Source: Poriferisodalis sp965116245
GTDB lineage: Bacteria > Actinomycetota > Acidimicrobiia > Acidimicrobiales > Poriferisodalaceae
Direction: 5' to 3'
Length of the DNA stretch: 64,000 bases
Assembly (NCBI GenBank): GCA_965116245.1
Contig: OZ220497.1
Coordinates: forward strand, 1,674,001-1,738,000
Part shown: positions 7,920 through 17,417 of the stretch, piece by piece
Position numbering within the stretch: the stretch's first letter is position 1
How the letters are laid out: each line of letters starts with the position of its first letter
Position numbers and translations under genes: made by a program
Notes under the pieces: generated by a model
What the model saw: only the letters and a program-made list of their open reading frames with translations
The model's database searches: none
Told to the model about the DNA's origin: nothing

Positions 7920-9305
7920 ATGCGTACCGCACAGCAGTACAAGGAATCTCTCGGCGATGGACGCTTGACGTACTTTGAGGGCGCTCAGATTGAAGACCTC
8001 CCCGCGCACCCGCTTCTGGGCCAGACCGTGGAGGCCACTGCCGCTGGCTACGAACGTTTCTACGACCCGGCCCCCGAAGCCACGTCGCCCCTAATGACGG
8101 TTCCGCGCAGCGCTGAGGATCTGCGCGAGATGATCCCGTTGCTTCATTCGGCGGGGATGATGGCCCACGTCACCTACACATCCATTCAGACGCTGAAAAC
8201 CGCCGCGGGACGCATGGTGGACTCAAAATCTGACTACCTAGAGCGAATTGATGCCTTCATCTCCGAGGCGCAACGAGACGATGTCCGGATCACTCAGTGC
8301 ATCACCGACGCCAAGGGCGACCGCAGCCGACCGCCGGCTCGCCAAGACGACTTGGACTCTTACGTTCGTGTGGTGGATCGTCAGCGAGATGGTGTTGTGC
8401 TGAGGGGCGCAAAGCTCCACATCACCGGCGCTTCATTCGGCCATGAATTGCTCACCATCCCGACCAAGTCGATGAAGGCTGGCGAGGAGGACTGGTCGAT
8501 CGGTTGCTCGGTGCCGGTCAACGCGCCCGGTGTCAAAATCATCAACACCACGTACGCGCCTCGCCACACCGATGTACGGGCGTTTCCAGTCTCGGGCGAG
8601 CATCACTATCCCGAGGGCTTCGTGATCTTTGACGATGTGTTTGTTCCCCACGAGCGTGTCTTCCTTGACGGCGAGACCCGCTACGCAGCTGTCTTTGCTC
8701 ACGCTCTCGGACTCTGGGAGCGTCTCGGCGGTTTGTCTGCATTTGTGGAGGAAGCAGACCAGCTCGTAGGACTAGCCCAGCTCGTGGCGGAGGCCAACGG
8801 CACGGCGGGGATCGGTCACGTCAAAGAGAAGATCTCTGAGATGATCATCCATGCCACACTCATCAGGGCAACGCTAGAAGCCGCTATTGAACACTGCTCA
8901 GTTGGGCCCGAAGGCGCAGCGTTTCCCAATGAGCTCTACACGAATGCTGGCAAGTTTCATGCGGCCGCCAACTACAGCGCCATGGTGCGACACCTTCATG
9001 ACATCGCCGGTGGCGCAGTGCTGACGTCGCCGGTGCCTGCCGACTTCGAGAACCCAGACGTCGGCCCGCTAGCGCGCAAGTACATGGCCACCCGCAACGA
9101 CGTGGATGGCGAGTACCGAGCTCGGCTCATGCACACCATCCGCGACCTCACTGCAGATTCCTACGGAGGATGGAAGTTCGTTACCAATCTGCAGGCAGGC
9201 GGAGGCTTGTACGCGCAACGAATCGTGACACGCAAGCACTACGACCTAGACACTGCCAAGCGCAAAGCGTTGGCCGTTGCAGGGCTAGAGGAAGCAGCCC
9301 ACTAA
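7920..9305 (+). CDS. HpaB/AbfD-superfamily flavoprotein (4-hydroxybutyryl-CoA dehydratase-like)
   Basis: 461 residues, start ATG with AGGGG nine bases upstream. The layout follows the 4-hydroxybutyryl-CoA dehydratase branch of the HpaB flavoproteins: DAKGDRSRPP, VLRGAKLHITGA, VIFDDVFVPHERVFLDGE, HDIAGGAVLTSP and a C-terminal helix ending near KRKALAVAGL. AbfD binds FAD and a 4Fe-4S cluster through three cysteines and one histidine. By eye, the region of the last His/Cys ligands reads LWERLGGLSAF with neither, and no Cys-x3-Cys is seen in the N-terminal part. It is therefore probably a clusterless relative, perhaps a monooxygenase or an acyl-CoA enzyme. The alignment was by memory, so the missing ligands need checking. 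Confidence 0.75.
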   Translation: MRTAQQYKESLGDGRLTYFEGAQIEDLPAHPLLGQTVEATAAGYERFYDPAPEATSPLMTVPRSAEDLREMIPLLHSAGMMAHVTYTSIQTLKTAAGRMVDSKSDYLERIDAFISEAQRDDVRITQCITDAKGDRSRPPARQDDLDSYVRVVDRQRDGVVLRGAKLHITGASFGHELLTIPTKSMKAGEEDWSIGCSVPVNAPGVKIINTTYAPRHTDVRAFPVSGEHHYPEGFVIFDDVFVPHERVFLDGETRYAAVFAHALGLWERLGGLSAFVEEADQLVGLAQLVAEANGTAGIGHVKEKISEMIIHATLIRATLEAAIEHCSVGPEGAAFPNELYTNAGKFHAAANYSAMVRHLHDIAGGAVLTSPVPADFENPDVGPLARKYMATRNDVDGEYRARLMHTIRDLTADSYGGWKFVTNLQAGGGLYAQRIVTRKHYDLDTAKRKALAVAGLEEAAH

Positions 9306-9572
9306 GGACGCTCATCAGGGGAGTCCGGCGAAGGGCCCCCGCCTAGCCACCTCGCTGCTGGACCACTTCGCCGTTTAGAGACTCGGTGCCTCAGAGACTA
9401 TGTACCTCAGTGACTCAGGGGCTTAACGGCTGAGTGGCTCAGCGGCCGGTACAAAGTTCGGGCCGCTGGCCCACGTAGTCGTTGGCTCATGGAATCGCTG
9501 GTTCATGCGAGTCGGGTCTGTTGGGGTGACTTATGAGCGGTTCAACAGAGTTGGCGTGCCTAGTGTGGCAGC

Positions 9573-10589
9573 GTGAGCGCCTCTGTCGTTGACTCATCCG
9601 ACTCGTCGGCGATCATTTCCACGGCAGTGCTTACGCAGAGATTCGGGCCTACGTTGGCGCTGGACAAGTTGAACGTTCAGATAGGGCCTGGCGTCACAGG
9701 GCTCGTTGGCGCGAACGGCGCTGGCAAGACAACTTTGCTCAACGCGCTGCTCGGTCTGAGGACGCCGACATCGGGTTCCGCATCTGTGTTGGGACTGGAC
9801 CCCCAGACTCAAGGGGCGGCGCTACGTGCACAGGTCGGGTTCTCTCCTGAGCGCGATGTGTTGCCAGATGAGATGCGAGCCGTCGATTTTGTGAGGCACT
9901 TGGCTCAGGTCCGCGGCATGCCTCGCGGCGTGGCGCGGACGCGCGCATCAGACAGCCTCTGGTTGGTCGGGTTGGGTGAGGAACGGGCCCGCACGCTAGG
10001 AACCATGTCTACTGGGCAGCGCCAGCGAGTCAAGCTCGCGCAGTCGATTGCGTCAGATCCGAAGCTCGTTCTGCTGGACGAGCCAACCTCTGGGCTGGAC
10101 CCAACTCAACGAAGCGAAATGCTCAAGTTGATCGGCGAGATAAGCAACGAGCACTCAATAAGCGTTGTGTTGTCCTCGCACTTACTCGAAGAAGTTGAAC
10201 GCGTCTGTGACCACATCGTCGCTCTCGGTGGCGGCCGTCTGGTGGCGAGCGGGCGTATTGCGGATTTGGTAGGCGACGGTGAAGGCATCACGCTGGAACT
10301 AGTCGACATTGTTGAGCCAGCAGGGTCGGTGGAAGCAGTTGAGCAGTCTTTGCGTGGCGTTGGTGTTGAGGTTGAACGATCCGGCACCACACTGCGACTT
10401 GGCGGTGCGGACCGGGATGAACTCAGCGACCGGGCACGCGATGCCGTAGCCGAAGCCGGAGCCCGCATTCGACGCTTGGAAGCCCGCCGACGCACGCTGT
10501 CGGACCTGTTTGAAGCGACGGCTCCAGCGGTGACGACAGCCGAAAAGGCACCAGCGGGGCACAATCCAGCGGGACCTAGTTATGAGTGA
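9573..10589 (+). CDS. ABC-2 exporter ATP-binding protein
   Basis: 338 residues from GTG. Walker A GANGAGKT, signature MSTGQRQR, Walker B LVLLDEPTSGLD and H-loop SSHLLEE are all present, followed by a C-terminal regulatory tail of about 110 residues. First of a four-gene operon; it overlaps the next gene by eight bases. The 267-bp gap upstream has no gene, only degenerate repeats around ctcag at about 9385-9450. Substrate unknown. Confidence 0.9.
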   Translation: MSASVVDSSDSSAIISTAVLTQRFGPTLALDKLNVQIGPGVTGLVGANGAGKTTLLNALLGLRTPTSGSASVLGLDPQTQGAALRAQVGFSPERDVLPDEMRAVDFVRHLAQVRGMPRGVARTRASDSLWLVGLGEERARTLGTMSTGQRQRVKLAQSIASDPKLVLLDEPTSGLDPTQRSEMLKLIGEISNEHSISVVLSSHLLEEVERVCDHIVALGGGRLVASGRIADLVGDGEGITLELVDIVEPAGSVEAVEQSLRGVGVEVERSGTTLRLGGADRDELSDRARDAVAEAGARIRRLEARRRTLSDLFEATAPAVTTAEKAPAGHNPAGPSYE

Positions 10590-11532
10590 TGCGACCGAGA
10601 CTGCGTCGCCGCCAATGAGCGTTGAAGACGGTGCAGCGCGCATTTTGGATCAGCGCTACCGGCGCTACGACGGCCCGCGTCACGGACTCGCCGGTGCAAT
10701 GCGCGCAGTCGTCGGTTCGTCGTTCAGATTCACACTCGGCTTAGGGCGCTCGGCGCGTCACAAGATTTTGCCGTGGCTCGCCATTGTGATCGCCTTGGTG
10801 CCAGCCATCGTGTTCGTCGGCATCGCCACGGTGCTCAGCATCGACTTGATCACTGAGCAGATTTTGCCCGAGTACCACGAGTACTACGGCTTCATTCAAG
10901 TGGCGCTGTTCTTCTATTGCGGCATCGTCGTGCCAGAGATCCTCGTTTCAGATCGGCGCAACGGCATGTTGGCGCTCTACCTATCAACACCGCTGCGACT
11001 GTGGAGCTATCTGGTCTCCAAAGCAGCGGCGGTAGCTGCGACGTTGACAGTCATCACAGTCGGGCCGCTGCTGTTCTTGCTGGTGGCCTACACCATTGAA
11101 GGATCCGGTCCGGGCGGACCCGTTGATTGGCTAGTGGTGTTGGTCCGCATCCTGGCCTCCGGGGTCGCTATTGCCGCCACGGTCACCGTTGCCAGCTTGG
11201 CTATTTCAAGTCTGACCGATCGGCGGGCGTTCGCAGTGATCGGCGTGATCCTGTTGCTACTCGGTGGCAGCATCGTGACTGGCGTTTTGGTTGAAATGGC
11301 CGAAGTGGATCCGCGTTGGTATGGCTTCAATCTCGGAGGCATGAGCGCAGCATTGAAAGACCGAATTTTTGGCGTAGGTCCTCTGACTGCGTTTGAACAA
11401 AGCAACGGAGAACCCAGTCTGGGCACCAGCAAGCTCTCAACGCTCTTCGTCATTGCAGTCAACGCAGCCTGGATGTTCGCTGGCGCTGCGGTGCTCTGGT
11501 GGCGTTACCGCCGAATAGTGGCGAGCCGATGA
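10582..11532 (+). CDS. ABC-2 type permease
   Basis: 316 residues with about six membrane spans after a hydrophilic N-terminal tail that includes RILDQRYRRYDGPRHG. The segment ILVSDRRNGMLALYLSTPL is the usual cytoplasmic coupling loop of ABC-2 permeases. It overlaps both neighbours, so it should pair with the upstream ATPase in a heteromeric exporter. No catalytic residues are expected; substrate not predictable. Confidence 0.88.
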   Translation: MSDATETASPPMSVEDGAARILDQRYRRYDGPRHGLAGAMRAVVGSSFRFTLGLGRSARHKILPWLAIVIALVPAIVFVGIATVLSIDLITEQILPEYHEYYGFIQVALFFYCGIVVPEILVSDRRNGMLALYLSTPLRLWSYLVSKAAAVAATLTVITVGPLLFLLVAYTIEGSGPGGPVDWLVVLVRILASGVAIAATVTVASLAISSLTDRRAFAVIGVILLLLGGSIVTGVLVEMAEVDPRWYGFNLGGMSAALKDRIFGVGPLTAFEQSNGEPSLGTSKLSTLFVIAVNAAWMFAGAAVLWWRYRRIVASR

Positions 11533-12575
11533 GTACACGTCCCCGCCCGGCACCGCCACCAAATGCCAGCGCATCCGCCAAACGACGCTCGTCGGACACC
11601 CGCACCGATGTCGGGCCCGAAGCTGGCAAGCCCGGGTCTGGCTGCAACGGCATAGTTGAACCGGGCATGGTCGAAGTCCGCGGGGTGTCAAAGTACTTCG
11701 GCGATGTGGTGGCCGTGTCGGATGTGACCTTCTCGGTCCGTGCCGGTGTCACTGCGTTGCTAGGCCCCAATGGGGCAGGCAAGTCAACGCTGTTCCGCAT
11801 GATGTGCGGGCTCATTGCACCTTCGCGAGGAACCGTGCGAATACTGGGAACCGACGCTCGCACAGACTGCGATGTGCGGGGCAAAATCGGGCTGTCACCC
11901 CAGCAAGACGCGCTGTTCGACAGACTTGACGCGCTCGGATTCGTGCAAACAGCGGCAGCCCTTCATGGGGTTAGCGACCCAATAGCGGCGGCTCGAAAGG
12001 TGCTCGGACTCGTAGAGCTGGACCCGGACGACAGTCGCCCAGTATCGGGATACTCAAAAGGCATGCGGCAGCGAACCAAGCTGGCTGCCGCCCTGGTGAA
12101 TGACCCTGAGGTTCTGATCTTGGACGAGCCCCTCAACGGGCTTGACCCGGTTCAGCGACGCCGCATGATCGAAGTGCTGGAGCGCCTAGGCGCGCAGGGT
12201 CGCTGTGTGCTCGTGTCCTCCCATGTGCTGGAGGAGGTAGCCCGGCTCGGATCCCGGATCTTGGTGATCGCGCAGGGTCGCCTGGTGGCAAGCGGCGACT
12301 ACCGCGAGCTGCGGGAACTCATGGACGATCGCCCGCACCGCATCAGCATCGAGGCCGATCAACCCCTAGAACTTGCCGCAGCATTGGTCGCCTCGGGCAC
12401 GGTCGTGGGCGTGCGTATCCATGGCGATGAGGTGGTAGCCGACACGCTTCAAGTGGATCGGCTGGGGCGCGAAGTTGCGCCTGTAGCTAAGAGTCTTGGC
12501 GCCCGACTGCGACAGGTCATCCCGCTAGATGATGACCTCGAATCAGTCTTCCGCTACTTGGTGGAACGACGATGA
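11529..12575 (+). CDS. ABC-2 exporter ATP-binding protein (second)
   Basis: 348 residues from the ATG that shares ATGA with the previous stop; an in-frame codon 30 bases upstream is a less likely start. After a Pro/Arg-rich tail of about 45 residues come Walker A GPNGAGKS, signature YSKGMRQR, Walker B VLILDEPLNGLD and H-loop SSHVLEE. It pairs with the following permease; the tandem ATPase-permease-ATPase-permease order suggests one asymmetric complex or two related exporters. Confidence 0.9.
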   Translation: MSTRPRPAPPPNASASAKRRSSDTRTDVGPEAGKPGSGCNGIVEPGMVEVRGVSKYFGDVVAVSDVTFSVRAGVTALLGPNGAGKSTLFRMMCGLIAPSRGTVRILGTDARTDCDVRGKIGLSPQQDALFDRLDALGFVQTAAALHGVSDPIAAARKVLGLVELDPDDSRPVSGYSKGMRQRTKLAAALVNDPEVLILDEPLNGLDPVQRRRMIEVLERLGAQGRCVLVSSHVLEEVARLGSRILVIAQGRLVASGDYRELRELMDDRPHRISIEADQPLELAAALVASGTVVGVRIHGDEVVADTLQVDRLGREVAPVAKSLGARLRQVIPLDDDLESVFRYLVERR

Positions 12576-13414
12576 GCGCGGACCAACATGCCCCCACCCT
12601 TTCAGTAACTCTGCCAGGGTCACCAAGTCCCCTGTCACCAGGTTCAGGATCTCCGGCCTCAAGTGCTAGGCGTGTGGGCGCCATCAGGGCCAGCCTGTTG
12701 TGCTATCGGATCCTGATCCGCCAGATCGTCTCGGTGGGTCGGCTGGTGGCGCTAGGGGCCTTCGGTGGTCTCTGGATCTTGGTCGGCTGGGTAGTGGGCA
12801 ACTCGGCGGATAACGGCGCAAGCGCGTTACGAGACGGCGCTAGCTATGCCGATGTCGCATTCTTGATTCTCATCGTGCCCATCGTGTCGCTGGTTTTTGC
12901 CAGCGCAGCACTAGGAGACGCTCGTGATGACGGCACGCTCGTGTACCTGTGGCTCCGTCCAATAGGTCGTGCTCCGCTAGTGGTGGCCGCTGCTGGCGCT
13001 GCGGTCACCGTGTCGCTGCCGCTATGCGTCGTGCCGACTGTGGCGGGCGGCTGGTTGGCGACAGATTTCGTTGCCGGTTCGGGAGCCGTCGCGCTCGGCG
13101 CACTGGCGGCGGCAGCTCTGGGAACTATCGCCTATTGCTGCTTGTTTGTGCTGGCCGGGCTGCTATTTCGCAAAGCAGTGCTGTGGGGTATTGCTTACAT
13201 ACTGTTGTGGGAAGGCTTGGCTGTGGGTCTAGGCGACTTCGCCGAGCGTCTATCGCTGCGCGGATATTCGCGCTCGTTGCTGGCGCGGATCGCCGACGTT
13301 GATCTCGGCTTCACTAGCTATGGGTTACTCACCGCTATTGTTGTGCTGGTTCTAGTAAGCGCGGTCAGCCTTGCCTTGGCCACTCTGCGGCTGAGCCGTC
13401 TCAACGTGGACTAG
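12572..13414 (+). CDS. ABC-2 type permease (second)
   Basis: 280 residues, coupled to the preceding ATPase by an ATGA overlap. A Ser/Pro-rich N-terminal tail is followed by about six hydrophobic spans; the cytoplasmic loop DARDDGTLVYLWLRPIGR is the ABC-2 coupling-loop pattern. Last gene of the exporter operon; the glycosyltransferase that follows after 47 bp could be cotranscribed, which would fit export of a lipid or glycan, but this is inference. Confidence 0.85.
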   Translation: MSADQHAPTLSVTLPGSPSPLSPGSGSPASSARRVGAIRASLLCYRILIRQIVSVGRLVALGAFGGLWILVGWVVGNSADNGASALRDGASYADVAFLILIVPIVSLVFASAALGDARDDGTLVYLWLRPIGRAPLVVAAAGAAVTVSLPLCVVPTVAGGWLATDFVAGSGAVALGALAAAALGTIAYCCLFVLAGLLFRKAVLWGIAYILLWEGLAVGLGDFAERLSLRGYSRSLLARIADVDLGFTSYGLLTAIVVLVLVSAVSLALATLRLSRLNVD

Positions 13415-13461
13415 CCAGAGCCGGTGTCGCCAGCACCCTCGACACCCGACACAATGGGCGC

Positions 13462-14487
13462 GTGCGGCTGGTCATACAGATTCCTTGCTTGAATGAGGCG
13501 GAGCATCTGGGAGCCACGCTGAGTGAACTTCCGCGCAAGGTGGACGGCTTCACTGAGGTGCTGTGGCTGGTCATTGACGACGGTTCCACCGACGACACAG
13601 TGCAAGTGGCCCGAAGCAATGGTGCTGATGCGGTTGTCAGCTTGACGCAGAACAAGGGACTGGCTGTGGCCTTTGCCAGCGGTCTGGACGCTGCCTTGCG
13701 AATGGGCGCCGATGTCATCGTGAACACCGACGGCGACAACCAGTACGACAGCGGCGACATCGGCCGTCTCACGGCACCGATTGTGGCGGGCACAGCAGAC
13801 TTAGTGATTGGCTCCCGCGACATTCGCAATCACCCTGAGTTTTCGCCGTTGAAAAAGCGGCTACAGCGACTCGGATCGTGGACCGTCCGTCAAGCCTCGG
13901 GCACCGACGTGGCCGATGTCACCTCCGGTTTTCGCGCTTATAGCCGAGAGGCAGCGCTGGCCGCGAATGTCGTGTCGCGGTTCACCTACACGCTGGAGAC
14001 GGTGATTCAGGCTGGCAAGTCGGACCTAGCTGTCACCGACGTGCCGGTACGAGTGAACCCCACCACGCGCCCGTCGCGTTTGTTCAAGTCAAAGCGCCAG
14101 TACGTGCGTCGAGCGGCTGGCACAATCGCACGCGTCTACGCAATGCAAGAACCGCTGCGCGTCTTTGCTGTACCAGCGGCTGCATTCGCTGCGGTAGGAC
14201 TGTTTTTGTTCGCCCGATTTGGGTGGTTTCTTGTGACCTCCGACGGTTCCGGTCACGTGCAGTCGCTGATAGTTGGCGCCGTTGCGCTGCTCGTGTCGAT
14301 GCAGCTAGCGATGCTTGGAATCTTGGCTGATCTGTTGCGCGCTAACCGAGTCGTAGCGGAAAGAACGCTGCGCCGGGTGCGCGCAATTGAACTGGATGTA
14401 GCCCACATCCGGGGTGATCAGCAGCCGGGCGGCGAGGTGTCCAGAAGATCCGCGGCGCTCAGGAGATCCGAGCCCCTTAAGAAATAA
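13462..14487 (+). CDS. GT2 glycosyltransferase, polyprenyl-phosphate type
   Basis: 341 residues from GTG. The N-terminal 230 residues are a GT-A domain: IPCLNEAEHL, VIDDGSTDDT and the metal-binding NTDGDNQYD. Two hydrophobic spans follow and a basic C-terminal tail. This layout matches enzymes that charge polyprenyl phosphate with a sugar (DPM1/ArnC-like). The 3' end overlaps the convergent carboxylase gene by 11 bases. Sugar and acceptor are not determined. Confidence 0.85.
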   Translation: MRLVIQIPCLNEAEHLGATLSELPRKVDGFTEVLWLVIDDGSTDDTVQVARSNGADAVVSLTQNKGLAVAFASGLDAALRMGADVIVNTDGDNQYDSGDIGRLTAPIVAGTADLVIGSRDIRNHPEFSPLKKRLQRLGSWTVRQASGTDVADVTSGFRAYSREAALAANVVSRFTYTLETVIQAGKSDLAVTDVPVRVNPTTRPSRLFKSKRQYVRRAAGTIARVYAMQEPLRVFAVPAAAFAAVGLFLFARFGWFLVTSDGSGHVQSLIVGAVALLVSMQLAMLGILADLLRANRVVAERTLRRVRAIELDVAHIRGDQQPGGEVSRRSAALRRSEPLKK

Positions 14488-16249
14488 CGGCCACCACGTC
14501 ACCGGCACCGACCGTGTCACCGGGTTCAACTTTGATCTCGCTAACCGTTCCGGCCCGGTCTGCGTTCACGCTGTTCTCCATCTTCATGGCCTCAAGCACC
14601 ACCACGCCCTCGCCGACGGCAACTTCTTGGCCGATTTCAACCAGGATCTTCACAATGGTGCCTTGCATCGGCACAGAGACTTGGCCGCTGCCAGTACCAG
14701 CCGCAGTGCTGCTACCGCCGCGCCGCGGGCGAGATGCCGTTGCGACAGAGTTGGCGCCGGACACCGTTTCAGGCACCCAAGCACTAACAGAGAAGCGCTT
14801 GCCATCAACTTCCACCACGGCGTCGCGTCGCACGCGCGGCGTGCGGTCGCCAGAAGTGCCGTCATCGGTTGCACCAGGATCAGGAGTACCGGCATCAGCC
14901 ACGTCGGTCAGGTCAAGCCGTTCCTCCACCCACTTGGTGCTGTGAGTGCCAGCCTGGAAATCAGATGAAGCCATGATCGCGACATGCGCCGCAGCCGTCG
15001 TCGCGACACCACCGATACTCAACTCGCTAAGGGCCCGCTGCATGCGGGCTATTGCGGTAGGCCGATCCGAACCCCACACGATGAGTTTGCCGATGAGATT
15101 GTCGTAGTACTGGCTGACTGTGTCGCCTGACTCATAGCCGCCATCCCACCGGATACCAAAACCATCGGGAATGCGCAGCGACGTAAGGGTGCCTGGCGAT
15201 GGCAAAAAGCGACCGGCCGCTGGATCCTCGGCATTGATGCGGGCCTCAATCGCATGGCCGACCGATGTCACATCAGATTGTGCGAACGATAGGGGAGCCC
15301 CGCTGGCCACCCTGATCTGCTCGCGCACCAAATCAATGCCAGTCACCAACTCGGTAACCGGGTGCTCAACTTGCAGCCTGGTGTTCATCTCCAGGTAGTA
15401 GAACTCGCCGTCTTGGTATAGAAACTCCACGGTGCCAGCGTTGGTGTAGCCGCAGCCTCGGGCCACAGCCAGTGCAGCTTCCCCCATTGCAGTTCGAACG
15501 TCGTCGTCTAGCAGGGGAGCCGGGCTCTCCTCCACCAGTTTTTGGTGGCGCCGCTGTGCGGAGCAGTCACGCTCGCCTAGCCACACAGCGTTGCCGTGGT
15601 GATCGGCGATGATCTGCATCTCAATGTGGCGCGGCCAGCTGAGATAGCGCTCCATGTAGCACTCGCTGCGCCCAAAAAACGCCTCGGCCTCGCGCTGCGC
15701 CGAGCCCAATGCGGCCTCAATCTCCTCAGGCGCATTGACAACTTTCATGCCACGGCCGCCACCCCCGTACGCCGCCTTAACTGCGATGGGGTAGCCGTGC
15801 TCAGCGCCGAAGTCGGCGACCTCGCTGGTCGAAGTGATTATCTGCGTGGTGCCGGGTACACCGGCGACACCGGCTCGTTCGGCGGCCAGCCGTGCCGAAA
15901 TCTTGTCGCCCATGACCTCAATAGCTTCAGGCGGAGGTCCCACAAATGTGACGCCACGGTCGCTGACGGCCCTAGCGAAGTCTGCGTTCTCGGAGTAAAA
16001 GCCGTAGCCGGGATGAACCGCATCGGCACCGCAGCGAGCCAGGATCTCAACTATTGCCTCAGTGTTGAGGTAGCTCTCGGCTGCGGTTTCTCCGCCTAGA
16101 GCGAACGCTTCGTCCGCTAACCGCACATGCATGGCGTTGCGGTCCAGTTCGCTGTAGACGGCCACCGACGCGATGCCTAGCTCGCGACACGCTCGGATGA
16201 TGCGAACAGCAATCTCGCCGCGGTTGGCTATGAGGAGCTTGCCAAACAC
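14477..16249 (-). CDS. Acetyl/propionyl-CoA carboxylase alpha subunit (biotin carboxylase plus BCCP)
   Basis: 590 residues. The biotin carboxylase half starts MFGKLLIANRGEIAVRII and has the ATP-grasp Gly-rich loop AAYGGGGRGMK, HIEMQI, EMNTRLQVEHPVTE and AIEARINAEDP. After a hydrophilic linker the C-terminal biotinyl domain carries EAMKM, with biotinyl-Lys at about residue 556. The enzyme carboxylates biotin with bicarbonate and ATP for a separate carboxyltransferase subunit not in this window. Its start lies only 15 bp from the annotated divergent start of birA, which encodes the ligase that would biotinylate it. Confidence 0.93.
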   Translation of the reverse strand: MFGKLLIANRGEIAVRIIRACRELGIASVAVYSELDRNAMHVRLADEAFALGGETAAESYLNTEAIVEILARCGADAVHPGYGFYSENADFARAVSDRGVTFVGPPPEAIEVMGDKISARLAAERAGVAGVPGTTQIITSTSEVADFGAEHGYPIAVKAAYGGGGRGMKVVNAPEEIEAALGSAQREAEAFFGRSECYMERYLSWPRHIEMQIIADHHGNAVWLGERDCSAQRRHQKLVEESPAPLLDDDVRTAMGEAALAVARGCGYTNAGTVEFLYQDGEFYYLEMNTRLQVEHPVTELVTGIDLVREQIRVASGAPLSFAQSDVTSVGHAIEARINAEDPAAGRFLPSPGTLTSLRIPDGFGIRWDGGYESGDTVSQYYDNLIGKLIVWGSDRPTAIARMQRALSELSIGGVATTAAAHVAIMASSDFQAGTHSTKWVEERLDLTDVADAGTPDPGATDDGTSGDRTPRVRRDAVVEVDGKRFSVSAWVPETVSGANSVATASRPRRGGSSTAAGTGSGQVSVPMQGTIVKILVEIGQEVAVGEGVVVLEAMKMENSVNADRAGTVSEIKVEPGDTVGAGDVVAVIS

Positions 16250-16264
16250 GGATTAGGCCTCTCC

Positions 16265-17344
16265 ATGAACGCTGCTGTGGCACATTGGCTGGCGACACTA
16301 TTGCTCGATGCTTACGTTCGCTACCGTTACCGTGCCAACGTGCCTCGAGCGTGCGAATCGAAACAGACCGAAATCGGATCGGTTGACTCGCCCAGCTTCG
16401 GGTCGGTTGCCGGTACTCGCTTCACCAATGTGGCGTGGTTCAGTGAGATTGCTTCCACCAATACCGAGCTGCTGGATCTAGCCCGCCGAGGCGCACCCGA
16501 AGGAACTGTGCTGATAGCGGACTTGCAAACCGCTGGCCGCGGCCGCCGCGGCCGCCGTTGGACAGCGCCGCCGGGCACATCCTTGATGATGTCAGTGCTG
16601 CTGCGTCCTGCGTCTGATCGGTTGCCAGCCTCTCGAGCGGCCTTGGTGACTCTGGCCCTTGCCCTAGCGGCGATCGATGCCTGCGAGCAGTTGAGCGGTG
16701 TTCGGCCTCAACTGAAGTGGCCTAACGACCTTGTGGTTGCTAACGATGTCCGCCATGGCCCGTCCGCCCACGGCTCACCTGGCTCAGCCACGCCCCGTCT
16801 GGAACGAAAGCTGGCTGGCATCCTGGCTGAGTCCATCAGCGTTAGCGGGCAACTGTCAGCCGTGGTAGTGGGCATGGGCCTCAACACCGGTTGGCCGGAA
16901 GTGCCAACGGAGCTTCAGGGAGCTGGTCTGGGAGGCGCTGCTACCGGCCCCATTGCTGCTACCAGCCTGAATCTAGAGTCGGGAACTGCCGTGGATCGGA
17001 CCGCGCTGGCGCGCTGTGTGCTAGAGGGGCTGGAGGCTCGCTATGCGGCCCTTTGTGGCGCAGTCGGTGCTAGCGGTGCCAGCGGCGCAACTGGCCTACT
17101 GGACGAGGCTCGCCGGAACTCTGCCACGCTCGGCCGACGAGTCAACGTCAACTTTGATGTGACCGCGCAAGGTTCTGGTGAGCCCAGCCTCAAGAAGTCC
17201 AGTCTCGAGAAGTCCAGGCTTGAGGGGGTGGCTACCGATTTAGACGATGCGGGCAGGCTGCAGATCACAGATGATGACGGTGTGATCCACACCGTGGCGG
17301 TAGGTGACGTGGTGAATCTGCGCACCGCCGCCCAAGACAACTGA
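16265..17344 (+). CDS. birA: Biotin--[acetyl-CoA-carboxylase] ligase
   Basis: Attaches biotin through biotinyl-AMP to the carrier Lys. Motifs: SEIASTNTELLDLARRG, the adenylate loop GRGRRGRRW, LKWPNDLVV, KLAGILAES and VVVGMGLNTGWP, then a C-terminal SH3-like part. There is no N-terminal helix-turn-helix, so it is a monofunctional ligase rather than a BirA repressor. The first roughly 45 residues look non-conserved; given the 15-bp gap to the divergent carboxylase start, a downstream GTG (about 16336) may be the true start. Ser/Gly-rich inserts, including 15-bp repeats, lie in the C-terminal third. Confidence 0.9.
   Translation: MNAAVAHWLATLLLDAYVRYRYRANVPRACESKQTEIGSVDSPSFGSVAGTRFTNVAWFSEIASTNTELLDLARRGAPEGTVLIADLQTAGRGRRGRRWTAPPGTSLMMSVLLRPASDRLPASRAALVTLALALAAIDACEQLSGVRPQLKWPNDLVVANDVRHGPSAHGSPGSATPRLERKLAGILAESISVSGQLSAVVVGMGLNTGWPEVPTELQGAGLGGAATGPIAATSLNLESGTAVDRTALARCVLEGLEARYAALCGAVGASGASGATGLLDEARRNSATLGRRVNVNFDVTAQGSGEPSLKKSSLEKSRLEGVATDLDDAGRLQITDDDGVIHTVAVGDVVNLRTAAQDN
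17180..17224. repeat. Three 15-bp tandem repeats inside birA
   Basis: Units gagcccagcctcaag, aagtccagtctcgag and aagtccaggcttgag encode EPSLK-KSSLE-KSRLE in a C-terminal loop of the biotin ligase. Confidence 0.65.
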
Positions 17345-17417
17345 TCTCTGGCTAGAAACCCCGGTCAGAAGTCCAGGCCAGTAACAAACGAACCACAAGC
17401 AAAAAAGTGAGGAAACC

